DNA of 42,765 bases from assembly GCA_032718475.1 (NCBI GenBank), contig JAUCBJ010009016.1:1-42765 (forward strand), given 5' to 3'. Shown one piece after another: positions 1 to 9,415 of this stretch. The position numbers and the translations under genes were made by a program. Every line of letters begins with the position of its first letter. Position 1 is the first letter of the stretch. The notes beneath the pieces are model-generated. The model searched no databases and was not told the DNA's origin. It worked only from the letters and a program-made list of their open reading frames with translations. The DNA comes from Nemertoderma westbladi. Its lineage: Eukaryota > Xenacoelomorpha > Nemertodermatida > Nemertodermatidae.

Positions 1-29
1 TATAGGTCCTTAGATCTTTATTTATTTTC

Positions 30-3000
30 TTATTCTGGTGCTTTCCACGATGGTTGTCGATCAGAAGTAGTTAGAGTGAAGTCGCTGTCTGTATCTTTTT
101 CATATGTGAGTGCTCGATACACTGCGGTATTTATCATGTAACAGGATTCGTTTTCGTCGGAGAACTCGTCCGTATAGAATCCTTCCATCTCAGATTGATC
201 AGTGTCGTTCACATCACTGAATTGGACATGTAGTTCGGAATCACTTACCTGATTAGGACTATTTCGATCGAATTCAGCGTGCAACAAGATATGATGTTTC
301 GCACCACACTTTGCACACCTTATGTCAGAGTAACAGGTTCGCCGTTGGTGTCCTTGTCTGAGGCAATTATAACATAACCGCTTATCCCACATGACTTCAC
401 GTCTCTCAGTTAATGATTTCTTTAGAAATTCATCACACATATTTAAGCGATGGGTCCCGTCACATAGCGCACATTTCGGTTTGATGTTACTCACCTTACT
501 CTGAGTCACATTGTGTACACTTGCTTTTTCTTCGGGCTTTCTCACCTGAATTCTCTTGGGAGACGTAGGAGGAGTTTTTCTTACCTGTTCTCTCCTGTCA
601 TTTGTTCGAGACTTGAATTTACTTACCTGATCTTTAGGTGTTTTATTGACATAATAAGATCTTTCAGTGTCTTTCCCGCTATCTTCTCCTTGAGAAGTCT
701 GGCTTTCGCCGTCGTCTGTATAACACACTGGTGTTACCTTTCTCCTAGAGACGGGTTTTTCACTTACCTTGTTTTCCGGTGTCTTCTCCCTGGACAGTTT
801 CAGGAGCTGTAATTTCACTTCTCCATCTAGGAATGACATGAGATCAGCCATGGTAGGGTCTCGTCGTTGTTGTTCCATCATATATAACACTTTCTTATCC
901 CAGCGTGTACCTACTCCACCCTTCGGTAAAGTAGAAGCCACTGCTCTAATAACCATAGCATTCTGATACTCCTGAGACTTACCTAGCCAATCTAATTGTC
1001 TACAGATCTCCTGAATCTCATCGGAAAACTCTATAATTCCGCTGCTAATAAACTTTCGGGGCGCTACCAACTTTGCATACAAATACCCAGCTATGTTATT
1101 CCTATTACCATACCTGATGTTTAGTGTATCCCAAACTTGTCTTAATCCGTCAGGATGTCCAATAAACTTTAACGCCATTAACTTGGGAGATCCTTCCAAG
1201 CACTCGATGAGGAATCTAAGTTTCTCTCCATTAGATAGCACAGAGTTCTGTATGTTATCTTTGTAATATTCATTAAAAGGTAACCATTTCATCTCATCTC
1301 CATTGAACTTGACGATCTCTCCCACCTTTACCGCTTGCCGGGCTTCGGTTCTAGCCATTTGACGCGTAAAACTTTCTTGGGCCATCGTGTTATTTAATAT
1401 TGAGTTATCGGTATATAAATTTCTCGGATTATGATCCGGTCTATAGGGAATATCATTATCAACAGGTCTATAATTACCCTTAATAGGGTTCACTATAGGA
1501 GTTTCTACTTCGCTAGCAGTATAGATGCGTGTAGGCTCCACACCTTTCGCATGAGATACTTCAGACCTAACAGGTTGACACATTGTTACAGGGGGTGGTG
1601 GTATACCCCTTTGTGTATTTACTAATTTATCGCGTTCTAGCGCGATACTTTGCTGCACTTCTTGCAACTCTAGCCTACTTTCCCTTACTGTGCCTTTGAA
1701 TTGTTGAACAGTCTCCTGCATCTGTCCGAGCAGGAGATCCATCCCCCGTCGTCTCTCATCCACCCATTCGACCGCCGAAGCGGGATTCGCCAACGTTGTA
1801 GCGGGCGGACGAGGGACAACGGGCGACAAATCATGAATATTTCGCTCGGAGTCCAGGGTATGAACTGTCTCACGGACTGTTCTGCTGGGCACAGGTAACT
1901 TAGTGCTGTGCAGAGGGAATTGAGAAGTAGGTTCAGGGAGTACAGGTGTCTCTACGACTGAAAGGGTGGCTTCGGGAACAGGCCTAATTATTTCAGGCTC
2001 ATCTACTATAGTAGGGAGTCTCTCTATTGTAATTGTTTGGTCTGTGGGTTCTGTACTACCTAAGTTGGTGTTATTTAGTTGCCTTCTAACAGCTGGAGGC
2101 AAATCAGGCAATTTCTGATGGTGGAATGTTCTTTTGCGTCTGCTTAGGTGAGATCTATTTCCTTTGCCTTCAGGATCGGTAGTATCGCCTTCCTCAGATG
2201 ATGTATACCCCTGTTTTTTGGGAGTAGATCGACTCATCATCTGCATATTACTAGCTGTTAACTGTTTATTGAAGTTGTCTTGCCTCTCTTGAAGATTTTC
2301 CAACTCTAGTTGGGTTGCCTCTTCAGATGCCCTCCGTTCTGCTTCTGCCACTGCCTCTGCTGTTTTTCTTTCGGCTTCTGCCGCTGCCACTGCTGCTGCC
2401 GCTTTCCTTTCCGCTTCGGCCTCTGCCACTGCTGCCTTTCTTTCCGCTTCTGCCTCTGCCACTTCTGCTGCCGCCTTTCTTTCCGCTTCTGCCTCTGCCA
2501 CTGCCGCTGTCTTTCTATCTTCTATACGTTTTTTCTTTAATTGTTCTTCTTGGTCTCTAGCGATGCGGAGTTGTTCATCGAATTTAGCTTGGTTCGCCGC
2601 TAACCTATCCACATCAATTGCATCCAACACACGCTGGGCTCCTTCACTATTAGGGCTAAGCCCCTCTAGTCTTCTCCGCAACTCTTCATCACCTACGAAA
2701 TGCTGATAGTCTGACAGATAGATGTCAATGGCATCCCTCTTATGCGGTTTCTCTGCCGTCACTTCACTTTCCACTTGGGAAAAAGTAGCGTCTGTTGATT
2801 CTCCATGGGTTGAGCGCTCCTCCAGCTGATCTTTCCACTGAGCTGTTCCTTGAACCTGGCGACTCACCCGTTGAAACCAAGTCTTTACGGCAACTTGCAA
2901 CGACGTGTCTTGTCTTCTTTTAGAAGCCTCTTCAAAGGCTGATAATATTAGCCTAATTCGCAGAATTCTTTCTCTAACTTGATAAAGCAGTTGTCCCTGC

Positions 3001-3686
3001 TCTTGAGGTCCTTGAGGTTGTTGTAACAGTTGTTTTTCTACTCGCTCCATAGAGCTGAAGAATCCCTGTGCGTATCCGGCTGCGGACCTCTTCCACACAG
3101 CTGGATCGATGGTTTCCTTGGCTACTCCCATCCGGTGTATGTCTTCCCAGGCAGCTTCTGATAAATCAAACGGGAGTCCGGGTCCGGGGAAGTTCCATTG
3201 CGACTCGACCATAGATTTCAGTTCTTCCTTTGTGTATCCCACATAACTATCTTTAGTTGAGCGCTTACTTCTTGCCCAATCGATCTGGTGTTCTTCCACC
3301 GCGATCAATAGCCTAGTGAGTACGGCTGCAGGAAGGATGAGAAGGGGATCCGAATAAACCGCATCCGTCATCCTTGCTCCGCGCTCGGGTGTCAGTTCTA
3401 CAGTATCTTCACTACTGGAGCTGTCGGGCCACTGAGAAATAAGTTCTTGGCTCGCGGGTTGTTGCTGTTCCGCTGCTTCTTGGTCCCGCTTGACCTGAGC
3501 TCGAGTGCCTATGATAGACCTACGATGTTGGACCAGCCTAGGTTCTTTTATTACTACTGGAGGGATGACCTTCCTCACAGTGGGGGGTGAACTGAACTTA
3601 GGTGTAGACGGTTCTACACCTTTATCTGAGTCGCAGATAGTTACATCTAATAAACTGTCTGACAGGTTCTGCTTAGTATCAGACAT
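30..3686 (-). CDS. Gag polyprotein of a BEL/Pao LTR retrotransposon (BEL-1)
   Basis: Intact 1218-codon ORF. Gag would form the cytoplasmic particle that packages element RNA. Seen: a Pro/Thr-rich N-terminus, an Ala/Glu/Lys coiled-coil-like repeat at about residues 385-455, a region from about residue 788 (VGEIVKFNGDEMKWLPFNEY) resembling the DUF1759 capsid region of BEL/Pao Gag, and three C-terminal zinc knuckles: CALCDGTHRLNMC, CYNCLRQGHQRRTC and CAKCGAKHHILLH (about 1070-1136). The DUF1759-plus-knuckle order is characteristic of BEL/Pao. The ATG at 3684-3686 has A at -3 (AAACAAACATG), and no in-frame upstream extension is needed. The ORF stops 30 bases from the left edge, so protease, reverse transcriptase, RNase H and integrase would lie outside, probably in another frame. 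Gag is longer than usual because of the coiled-coil segment. The absence of stops suggests a fairly young copy. Confidence 0.85.
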   Translation of the reverse strand: MSDTKQNLSDSLLDVTICDSDKGVEPSTPKFSSPPTVRKVIPPVVIKEPRLVQHRRSIIGTRAQVKRDQEAAEQQQPASQELISQWPDSSSSEDTVELTPERGARMTDAVYSDPLLILPAAVLTRLLIAVEEHQIDWARSKRSTKDSYVGYTKEELKSMVESQWNFPGPGLPFDLSEAAWEDIHRMGVAKETIDPAVWKRSAAGYAQGFFSSMERVEKQLLQQPQGPQEQGQLLYQVRERILRIRLILSAFEEASKRRQDTSLQVAVKTWFQRVSRQVQGTAQWKDQLEERSTHGESTDATFSQVESEVTAEKPHKRDAIDIYLSDYQHFVGDEELRRRLEGLSPNSEGAQRVLDAIDVDRLAANQAKFDEQLRIARDQEEQLKKKRIEDRKTAAVAEAEAERKAAAEVAEAEAERKAAVAEAEAERKAAAAVAAAEAERKTAEAVAEAERRASEEATQLELENLQERQDNFNKQLTASNMQMMSRSTPKKQGYTSSEEGDTTDPEGKGNRSHLSRRKRTFHHQKLPDLPPAVRRQLNNTNLGSTEPTDQTITIERLPTIVDEPEIIRPVPEATLSVVETPVLPEPTSQFPLHSTKLPVPSRTVRETVHTLDSERNIHDLSPVVPRPPATTLANPASAVEWVDERRRGMDLLLGQMQETVQQFKGTVRESRLELQEVQQSIALERDKLVNTQRGIPPPPVTMCQPVRSEVSHAKGVEPTRIYTASEVETPIVNPIKGNYRPVDNDIPYRPDHNPRNLYTDNSILNNTMAQESFTRQMARTEARQAVKVGEIVKFNGDEMKWLPFNEYYKDNIQNSVLSNGEKLRFLIECLEGSPKLMALKFIGHPDGLRQVWDTLNIRYGNRNNIAGYLYAKLVAPRKFISSGIIEFSDEIQEICRQLDWLGKSQEYQNAMVIRAVASTLPKGGVGTRWDKKVLYMMEQQRRDPTMADLMSFLDGEVKLQLLKLSREKTPENKVSEKPVSRRKVTPVCYTDDGESQTSQGEDSGKDTERSYYVNKTPKDQVSKFKSRTNDRREQVRKTPPTSPKRIQVRKPEEKASVHNVTQSKVSNIKPKCALCDGTHRLNMCDEFLKKSLTERREVMWDKRLCYNCLRQGHQRRTCYSDIRCAKCGAKHHILLHAEFDRNSPNQVSDSELHVQFSDVNDTDQSEMEGFYTDEFSDENESCYMINTAVYRALTYEKDTDSDFTLTTSDRQPSWKAPE

Positions 3687-3821
3687 GTTTGTTTAAACAG
3701 TTGAATGTCTACCGCTATATTACAGTCTAAGCAAGTCTAGTAATTCAGTGTTAACTGCTAGCCTAGTAATTAATTACCGATACTGCTACTCAATGTAGCG
3801 TGATATATATAATATATTAGA

Positions 3822-4067
3822 ATACCGGTATGCTTATAGTATATATAACTATATAAGTATTATTACAGACTAGGTTTATCACAGAATACCGGTATAATTT
3901 TAGCACAAAGATATATAAATATATAATAGGCCTATCGGGAATACCGGTATACAGCTTACAGTTTGTAGTATATATAATTCTGGACTAGAATTAATTACAA
4001 GTACCGGTATAATTTCAGCCTAAATTTATAGAAATAAAGATAATAGGCCTATCGTAAATACCGGTAT
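3822..4067. repeat. Tandem repeat of about 117 bp with ATACCGGTAT palindromes
   Basis: Two full units begin at 3822 and 3941 and a third begins at 4058. Each unit starts with ATACCGGTAT and carries a second copy of the palindrome, or a one-base variant, about 60 bp in (3886, 4001). The units share AATAGGCCTATCG just before the next palindrome. The array lies immediately upstream of BEL-1 gag, so it is probably in the untranslated leader or LTR. Confidence 0.75.
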
Positions 4068-5002
4068 ATCAATTATTTTAAATAATTGAATTTCTGAATT
4101 TTAGGGTTACTTGGTTACTTTACTTACTTTATTACCGTTATTTGAGCAGTAATGCAACTGATATTGAGACCTAATGGTTGTATGGTAGGCCTACTATATA
4201 TAAATCGTTAGATTTGATTTATAATATATATATACCCGTTTTAATGGGTTTTGTCAATGTTTGAAATAAATGTTATTATTTCTGGGGAGTAATCACTACA
4301 CAAAGCGGTGCGCTTTCAGTGAAGTGTTACTTATAGGATACTAAAACAAATAATGCTAATTTACCTAAGTTACTTAATACTACAAATTACGTACAATTCG
4401 GGTGAGATTACAATCTCTAAATAAACACAAAAATTTACAAAAACACAAAATACGAATTTTCAGGGTAATTTTACAAGAAGTCTACAAACCAGCCCAACAA
4501 AGGGTTAGAATTCTGGTTATTACAACGGACAGGGTACTGCGGTATTTGAAAATAATACGTAGTAGTAAATACACTGCGTTGTCCAGATAGGAAAATACCA
4601 CCGCCTGACGACCTATAGCCGTATCGCTATAGGTACTACGTTATGTATCACGGAGTGTTCCTACCTAGAAGTTAATAGAGCTAATCGAACGTGCCTATCA
4701 ACCACTTTACAACACAAATATAATGCCTACACTAATTACTTTCGGAAAGCACTGTACACTAAACCCTAAATTAGGTACGAGTACTTGTACAACATATAAT
4801 CAGTAGTTAAATATACTTGAACAGCTAAAAGAACCACGGCATCTGCTGGAGTGACCGGTGCACAAAATCACCAGTCTTTACCTACGCCAAGCAGCCCGTG
4901 TAGTACCGGGGTTAATTTAACTATAGCGGTATGTATAACAAACACAATTACTGTAGGAACAAACTTGGGGATATGAATGTTGCGAATAATCGCATAAACT
5001 CT
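4068..5002. other. Non-coding stretch, probable BEL-1 5' leader/LTR region
   Basis: AT-rich sequence without a credible ORF. It lies upstream of BEL-1 gag on the minus strand, where the 5' untranslated region, primer binding site and 5' LTR are expected. I could not place an LTR boundary because the partner LTR is outside the window and no unambiguous tRNA 3'-end complement stands out. Confidence 0.4.
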
Positions 5003-5573
5003 GAATAATAAATATTACGCTACGCGTACAAACTACTCAAACAAAATGCAGACCAAATACTGACAGACTACTATCAAGCCTAAATAAACTACAGGACATG
5101 CAGACTCCGAAATGATTAGGTAGTATGCGTTCTAACCCAGTAGTACGACTTATTCTTTAGATGGGGGTTTACCTTACAGCTTTGGCTGCCCCTACTTCCT
5201 AACCGTTCTTTATCGGACAGAGGCTCTACACACACTGCAATCCTTCAGACCTAATAACAGCCAGACAACTATCCAGCCTACAAATTATCTAAATAAATAT
5301 TATACGCTACCTGTACAGACTACACAAACAACGTACAGACTAAACGATGGCAGACTACTCTCAAGCCTAAATAAACTACAGGACATGCAGACTCCGAAAT
5401 GATTAGGTAGTATGCGTTCTAACCCAGTAGTACGACTTATTCTTTAGTTGGGGGTTTACCTTACAGCTTTGGCTGCCCCTACTTCCTAACCGTTCTTTAT
5501 CGGACAGAGGCTCTACACACACTGCAATCCGTTCAGACTTAACAGCAATCAGACAACAGCTCAGCCTACAAAT
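5003..5573. repeat. Direct tandem duplication, period 287 bp
   Basis: Copy 1 runs about 5003-5289 and copy 2 about 5290-5573. The core (5091-5247 against 5378-5534) is nearly identical; examples are ACAGGACATGCAGACTCCG and CTTTATCGGACAGAGGCTC. The ends of the units are more diverged, and a short start of a third unit may follow. It lies in the presumed leader/LTR of BEL-1. Confidence 0.85.
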
Positions 5574-7120
5574 TGTCTGTACAATCTGATCAGGCTTACA
5601 CGCCTTCTGTTCAATACTGGCCTACAAACAAATAAAACTTGACAGAAATAAGTAAAAATCTCAATAAAAAACCAGGGCTGCAGTCCCTGATTAATTATTA
5701 AGGCCTACCGGTATATAATTATCAAAATCGAATAATACTGCTGTACCTGTACTGCTGTATGTACCGGTCCGGGTGGTTAGGTAGTCAGGCCTACTTGGTA
5801 CCGGTTGCCGGTACTTCAGCTTTATTGCCTACTGCAATACAGAAGCTATATCCGTTATTGTTCGCGCTTTCAGACCTTTGGCAGTTTAACCCGCCAAATT
5901 AGGATGTCTTCTAGATAATAAATCACTTTTAGCCTCTGACAAGTATTTGATTCACTACACTAGTCGAAACCAATCGGTGCGCGATCATTCACCCGCTGGA
6001 TATACCCGGGAGATTGGGTTCGACGGCTTAATCGTATTGCTATGTAAGCCTAATGTATTATTCGACTGACAGTATTATATAATCTCTGACAATATTATTC
6101 ACCTTCGGGGAATATTAACAGTTCCTTTAGGACGTGGCGCTCTATCTATAAACAGAGTTATGACTTAAACTACTCACAACGATATGGCTTAGTTACAATT
6201 CACATATATGGCGCATTCTTTAGGAAATGCTTCGTTATCAGTCTCACTCATACACAATGCTGCACAATACTGCACACTGATCTGCCGATCTTCACTGATT
6301 TTAGTCACATATAAAAGGAACACGGACCGAATCATGTAGGGTCTATCAAATAACATTAGATTCACTTCAAACCACTTTAACATAAGTCACAATCGTTATA
6401 TGTAACCTTTCTCTCTTACCTTCGGTATATCAAGAATATTGGGTTTTCGGGGTTATTTATCGTTATTCCAAATATAATAATTCATCAACCATATTATGTA
6501 CAAGATATTATTCTGATTTATTATTATTATTTTATATTTATTATTTTTATTATAATTTAATCCTTATAATCCTTATAATAAATAAGGATTTATTATTATT
6601 TTATATTATTATTTTTATATATTATTATTATTACAAGACATTATTCTGTACAAGAGCCATAAAAATGCTCTGATTGGATGACTGAACTGAGAGACGCCGT
6701 AGAACAAAGAAAATCGACACGTATGAATATCAGCTGTTAACCGTCGTCATAGTAACTACTGTTCAAGAGTATCTATCCCCTTTTGCGTCACGGAATTGTC
6801 ATAGAATCATCAACTATGCCTTCCACAGTACACATACGGAGGAAATAGCTCTTAGATCCTCTAAAACACACCGATACAGCAATAATACGGCCTCTTACGC
6901 CTATTAAACCAACTACAGAGTATTTTACGGGAAAAATAAGGAAAAATAACCGGGCAATTCAGCAAAAGCTTTTACAGGTGTATAAACTATTGAATGTAAT
7001 TGTGACCTATTATAATTTAGGATTATTATATTAAAACAAACTCATATATTGACTTAGACAGGAAAGAATGGTGGAGGGCTTATTATTATATTATTTGGAT
7101 TTTATTGTAGAGAAGTAGTG
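5574..7120. other. Non-coding, AT-rich; no gene recognised
   Basis: No supported ORF. The first part probably still belongs to the BEL-1 LTR region. At 6510-6640 there is a TTA/ATT-rich low-complexity stretch flanked by the near-direct repeats TACAAGATATTATTCTG and TACAAGACATTATTCTG. The right limit of BEL-1 could not be fixed. Confidence 0.4.
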
Positions 7121-7127
7121 TGGTATA

Positions 7128-7156
7128 CTACACCTAGGGGACTGGCCTAGGTGTAG
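7128..7156. repeat. Perfect 11-bp inverted repeat (hairpin)
   Basis: CTACACCTAGG and CCTAGGTGTAG are exact reverse complements separated by seven bases (GGACTGG). Function unknown; it may be an element terminus or a foldback remnant. Confidence 0.7.
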
Positions 7157-7539
7157 GAGACCGGTACAGATATACAGATTATATAGGATATATGCTGATA
7201 CTACAAGGGGGCTCTAATTAACAAGTAGTGAGGTATGGCCCTTCCAGAACTTTTTTCCTTCTAAAATATATTTTGAAATAGCAATAAATACCACGATGTT
7301 CCACGCAGTGGTGGAAGAAAATAATTGACACAATGGCCGTAATTATAGAGTTTTATTAAAAAAAAAATAATATAGGTAGAATATAGACGCCGAAACAAGG
7401 AAAAGTAGCGAGAAACAGAAGTGCAAAAATGCAGAATCTGATAATTACATATGTTTCTACTCAACGAATTGAAATAAATTGAACAGCAATAATTATTGAT
7501 TCATGAATAATTATTATAACTTTTGTTGGGCACAGCTTA
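7157..7539. other. Non-coding, AT-rich; nothing recognised
   Basis: No coherent coding signal on either strand. It contains a run of A on the plus strand near 7358. The right part may be the tail of the SINE-like element at 7540-7622 on the minus strand. Confidence 0.4.
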
Positions 7540-7622
7540 GCAAAGTCGAGAATGACGTCCAGATGGGATCGAAGTGGTGACCGCCAGTTTGGCGCTCTTA
7601 CCATTCCGCTAGCGGCTCAGGC
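7540..7622 (-). mobile_element. tRNA-derived SINE head (candidate)
   Basis: On the minus strand, GCTAGCGGAATGGT (7613-7600) resembles a tRNA A box and ACTTCGATCCC (7574-7564) resembles a B box. They are about 30 bases apart, as in tRNA genes. The sequence then runs into a unique body (CATTCTCGACTTTGCTAAGC) and an AT-rich tail. A complete tRNA cloverleaf and a 3' CCA-type acceptor are not evident, so a SINE promoter is more likely than a tRNA gene. A second copy was not found here. Confidence 0.45.
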
Positions 7623-7639
7623 CAAAAAAAGGTAGACCT

Positions 7640-8369
7640 TGAAATACTACCTAATATACCTAGCTCCCATTTGTCAAACCATATCTGCAGCCACTATATT
7701 CAATTCTTTGTTATTATGTGCTTCGCCGTCTCTTGTACTTCACTAAGCCGTGCCAAACGGAAGGTGTTTAATAATTTGCACAAATACAACATGAATACAC
7801 ATGAATAATTATGGAAACTTGATTAATTTAGCGGCCACTACAGTTTAACATTAATAAGACATGGTTTGAAACCTAAAAAACAAGGAAATATAGTTAAGGA
7901 TTACAATGTTGCATGCTACAGTATTTAAGGTATGTATGGTATGGTATATAACTATGCTATGGCAAGCTATTGTCCGACCCTTAGTCTTAGAGCATGCTAC
8001 AGTTTATGTTTGGTTTGCTGATATAAGATGTATGCTATGCATGCTATGATAACAAACTGTAGATGTTATGTTAGGTATGTATCCTAACATTTCACGACTA
8101 CTAGAAACGATATTCTAGCGACAGGAATATAATCCATTAGCAGTTAGTATTGAAAACACTTCAGCCTTACAAATTCAGTATGTGCTATATTATTATAGCC
8201 ATTATTTATGTGCCTCTATAAATTTCATTATTATTCTATACCTATAATATTGTTATATTCTATATTTGTCATTGTCTCGACCAGCTGAATTATTATATAG
8301 TTATGCATTATGTTATGTTATGTATGTATGCTATGGTAATATACTATGCTTTGCTATGCTATGATATGA
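7640..8369. other. Non-coding; imperfect TATGC/TATGT repeats
   Basis: No gene recognised. Irregular TATGCTATG and TATGTTATG strings occur at 7930-8060 and 8300-8368, an imperfect pentanucleotide-like simple sequence. The rest is ordinary AT-rich DNA. Confidence 0.5.
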
Positions 8370-8507
8370 CATTTCCTTCATTGGGTGTATCCAATGGGAG
8401 ATTTGTCTTGAAGGACCCAGACCAATTTAAATGGGCCTTAGGAACAGTGTCTACTGAGGGCCATTTAAGTGGCTCCAATGAGACATTGTCTTGAATGGGC
8501 ACTTTAA
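8370..8507. repeat. 90-bp satellite, leftmost diverged units
   Basis: Contains satellite words such as GTCTACTGAGGGCCATTTAAGTGGCTC and ATTGAGACATTGTCTT variants with more divergence than the main array. It breaks off at a TTAA (8504-8507), just before a truncated TTAA element. Confidence 0.75.
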
Positions 8508-8532
8508 CTTTTTACCCTTTTTACACCTTTAA

Positions 8533-8845
8533 CCCTATTCATACCGGAAATAATAATAAAAAATTAACTCTTATTAGCGTGCCTAAATTCACATTTTTAG
8601 GTTTTCTGGGGCGCTGATTATATAAGGGAAATATTCCAATTTCTTGGGAAGTTTTTTTAATTAAAATTTTGTTATTAGTTTTGTTTAGTATTAATTTTGA
8701 ACACACCTCCGAAAAATACAATTTGAAATGTCTAAAGCCGTTTTTATTTATTCCAATGAATTCAGAACCAACATAAAACACATGTAACACATGTAATTCT
8801 CGCACACGTAATGCGAGAAACAAAATGCAGAAATCAATTCGTATG
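8533..8845 (+). mobile_element. Truncated piggyBac-like TTAA element (copy 0)
   Basis: TTAA at 8529-8532 is followed by CCCTATTCATACCGG, matching the left terminus of the full element at 9416. The interior shares AGGTTTTCTGGGGCGCTGATT (8600-8620) and CCGAAAAATACAA...ATTCCAATGAATTCAGAACC with that element. No right terminal repeat is visible before satellite sequence resumes at about 8849, so the copy is truncated or internally deleted. Non-coding. Confidence 0.65.
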
Positions 8846-8848
8846 TAT

Positions 8849-9415
8849 TGCCATCTAGGGCCATTTTAGATTTAAGTGGATCAAATGAGACATTGTCTTA
8901 AATGGGCCACTTCCTTATAAATGACCTTTACGAACATTGTCTACTGAGGGCCATTATAATTTAAGTGGCTCAAATGAGACATTGTCTTAAATGGGCCACT
9001 TCCTTATAAATGAACTTTACGAACATTGTCTACTGAAGGCCATTTTAAATTTAAGTGGCTCAAATGAGACATTGTCTTAAATGGGCCACTTCCTTTTAAA
9101 TGGCCCTTACAAACATTGTCTACTGAGGGCCATTTTACATTTAAGTGGCTCAAATGAGTCATTGTCTTAAATGGGCCACTTCTTTATAAATGACCTTTAC
9201 GAACATTGTCTACTGAGGGCCATTTTACATTTAAGTGGCTCAAATGAGACATTGTCTTAAATGGGCCACTTCCTTTTAAATGGCCCTTACAAACATTGTT
9301 TACTGAGTGCCATTTTTACATTTAAGTGGCTCAAATGAGACATTGTCTTGAATGGGCCAATTCCTTTTAAATGACCTTTACGAACATTGTCTACTGAGGG
9401 CCATTATACATTTAA
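8849..9415. repeat. 90-bp satellite array, main block
   Basis: Six consecutive units with a period of 89-91 bp, measured from ATTGTCTTAA at about 8892, 8981, 9071, 9161, 9251 and 9342. Each unit has CAAATGAGACATTGTCTTAA, then TGGGCCACTTCCTT, then ACGAACATTGTCTACTGAGG. Short inverted parts (GGGCCATTT with AAATGGCCC, AAGTGG with CCACTT) could let each unit fold. The array is cut at its TTAA by the element at 9416. Confidence 0.92.

Noticed and set aside
2310-2560. Plus-strand Leu/Pro/Cys-rich ORFs
   Set aside because: They are the antisense of the Ala/Glu codon repeat in BEL-1 Gag.
7560-7622. Functional tRNA gene on the minus strand
   Set aside because: A- and B-box-like words are imperfect and no full cloverleaf with acceptor pairing is apparent.
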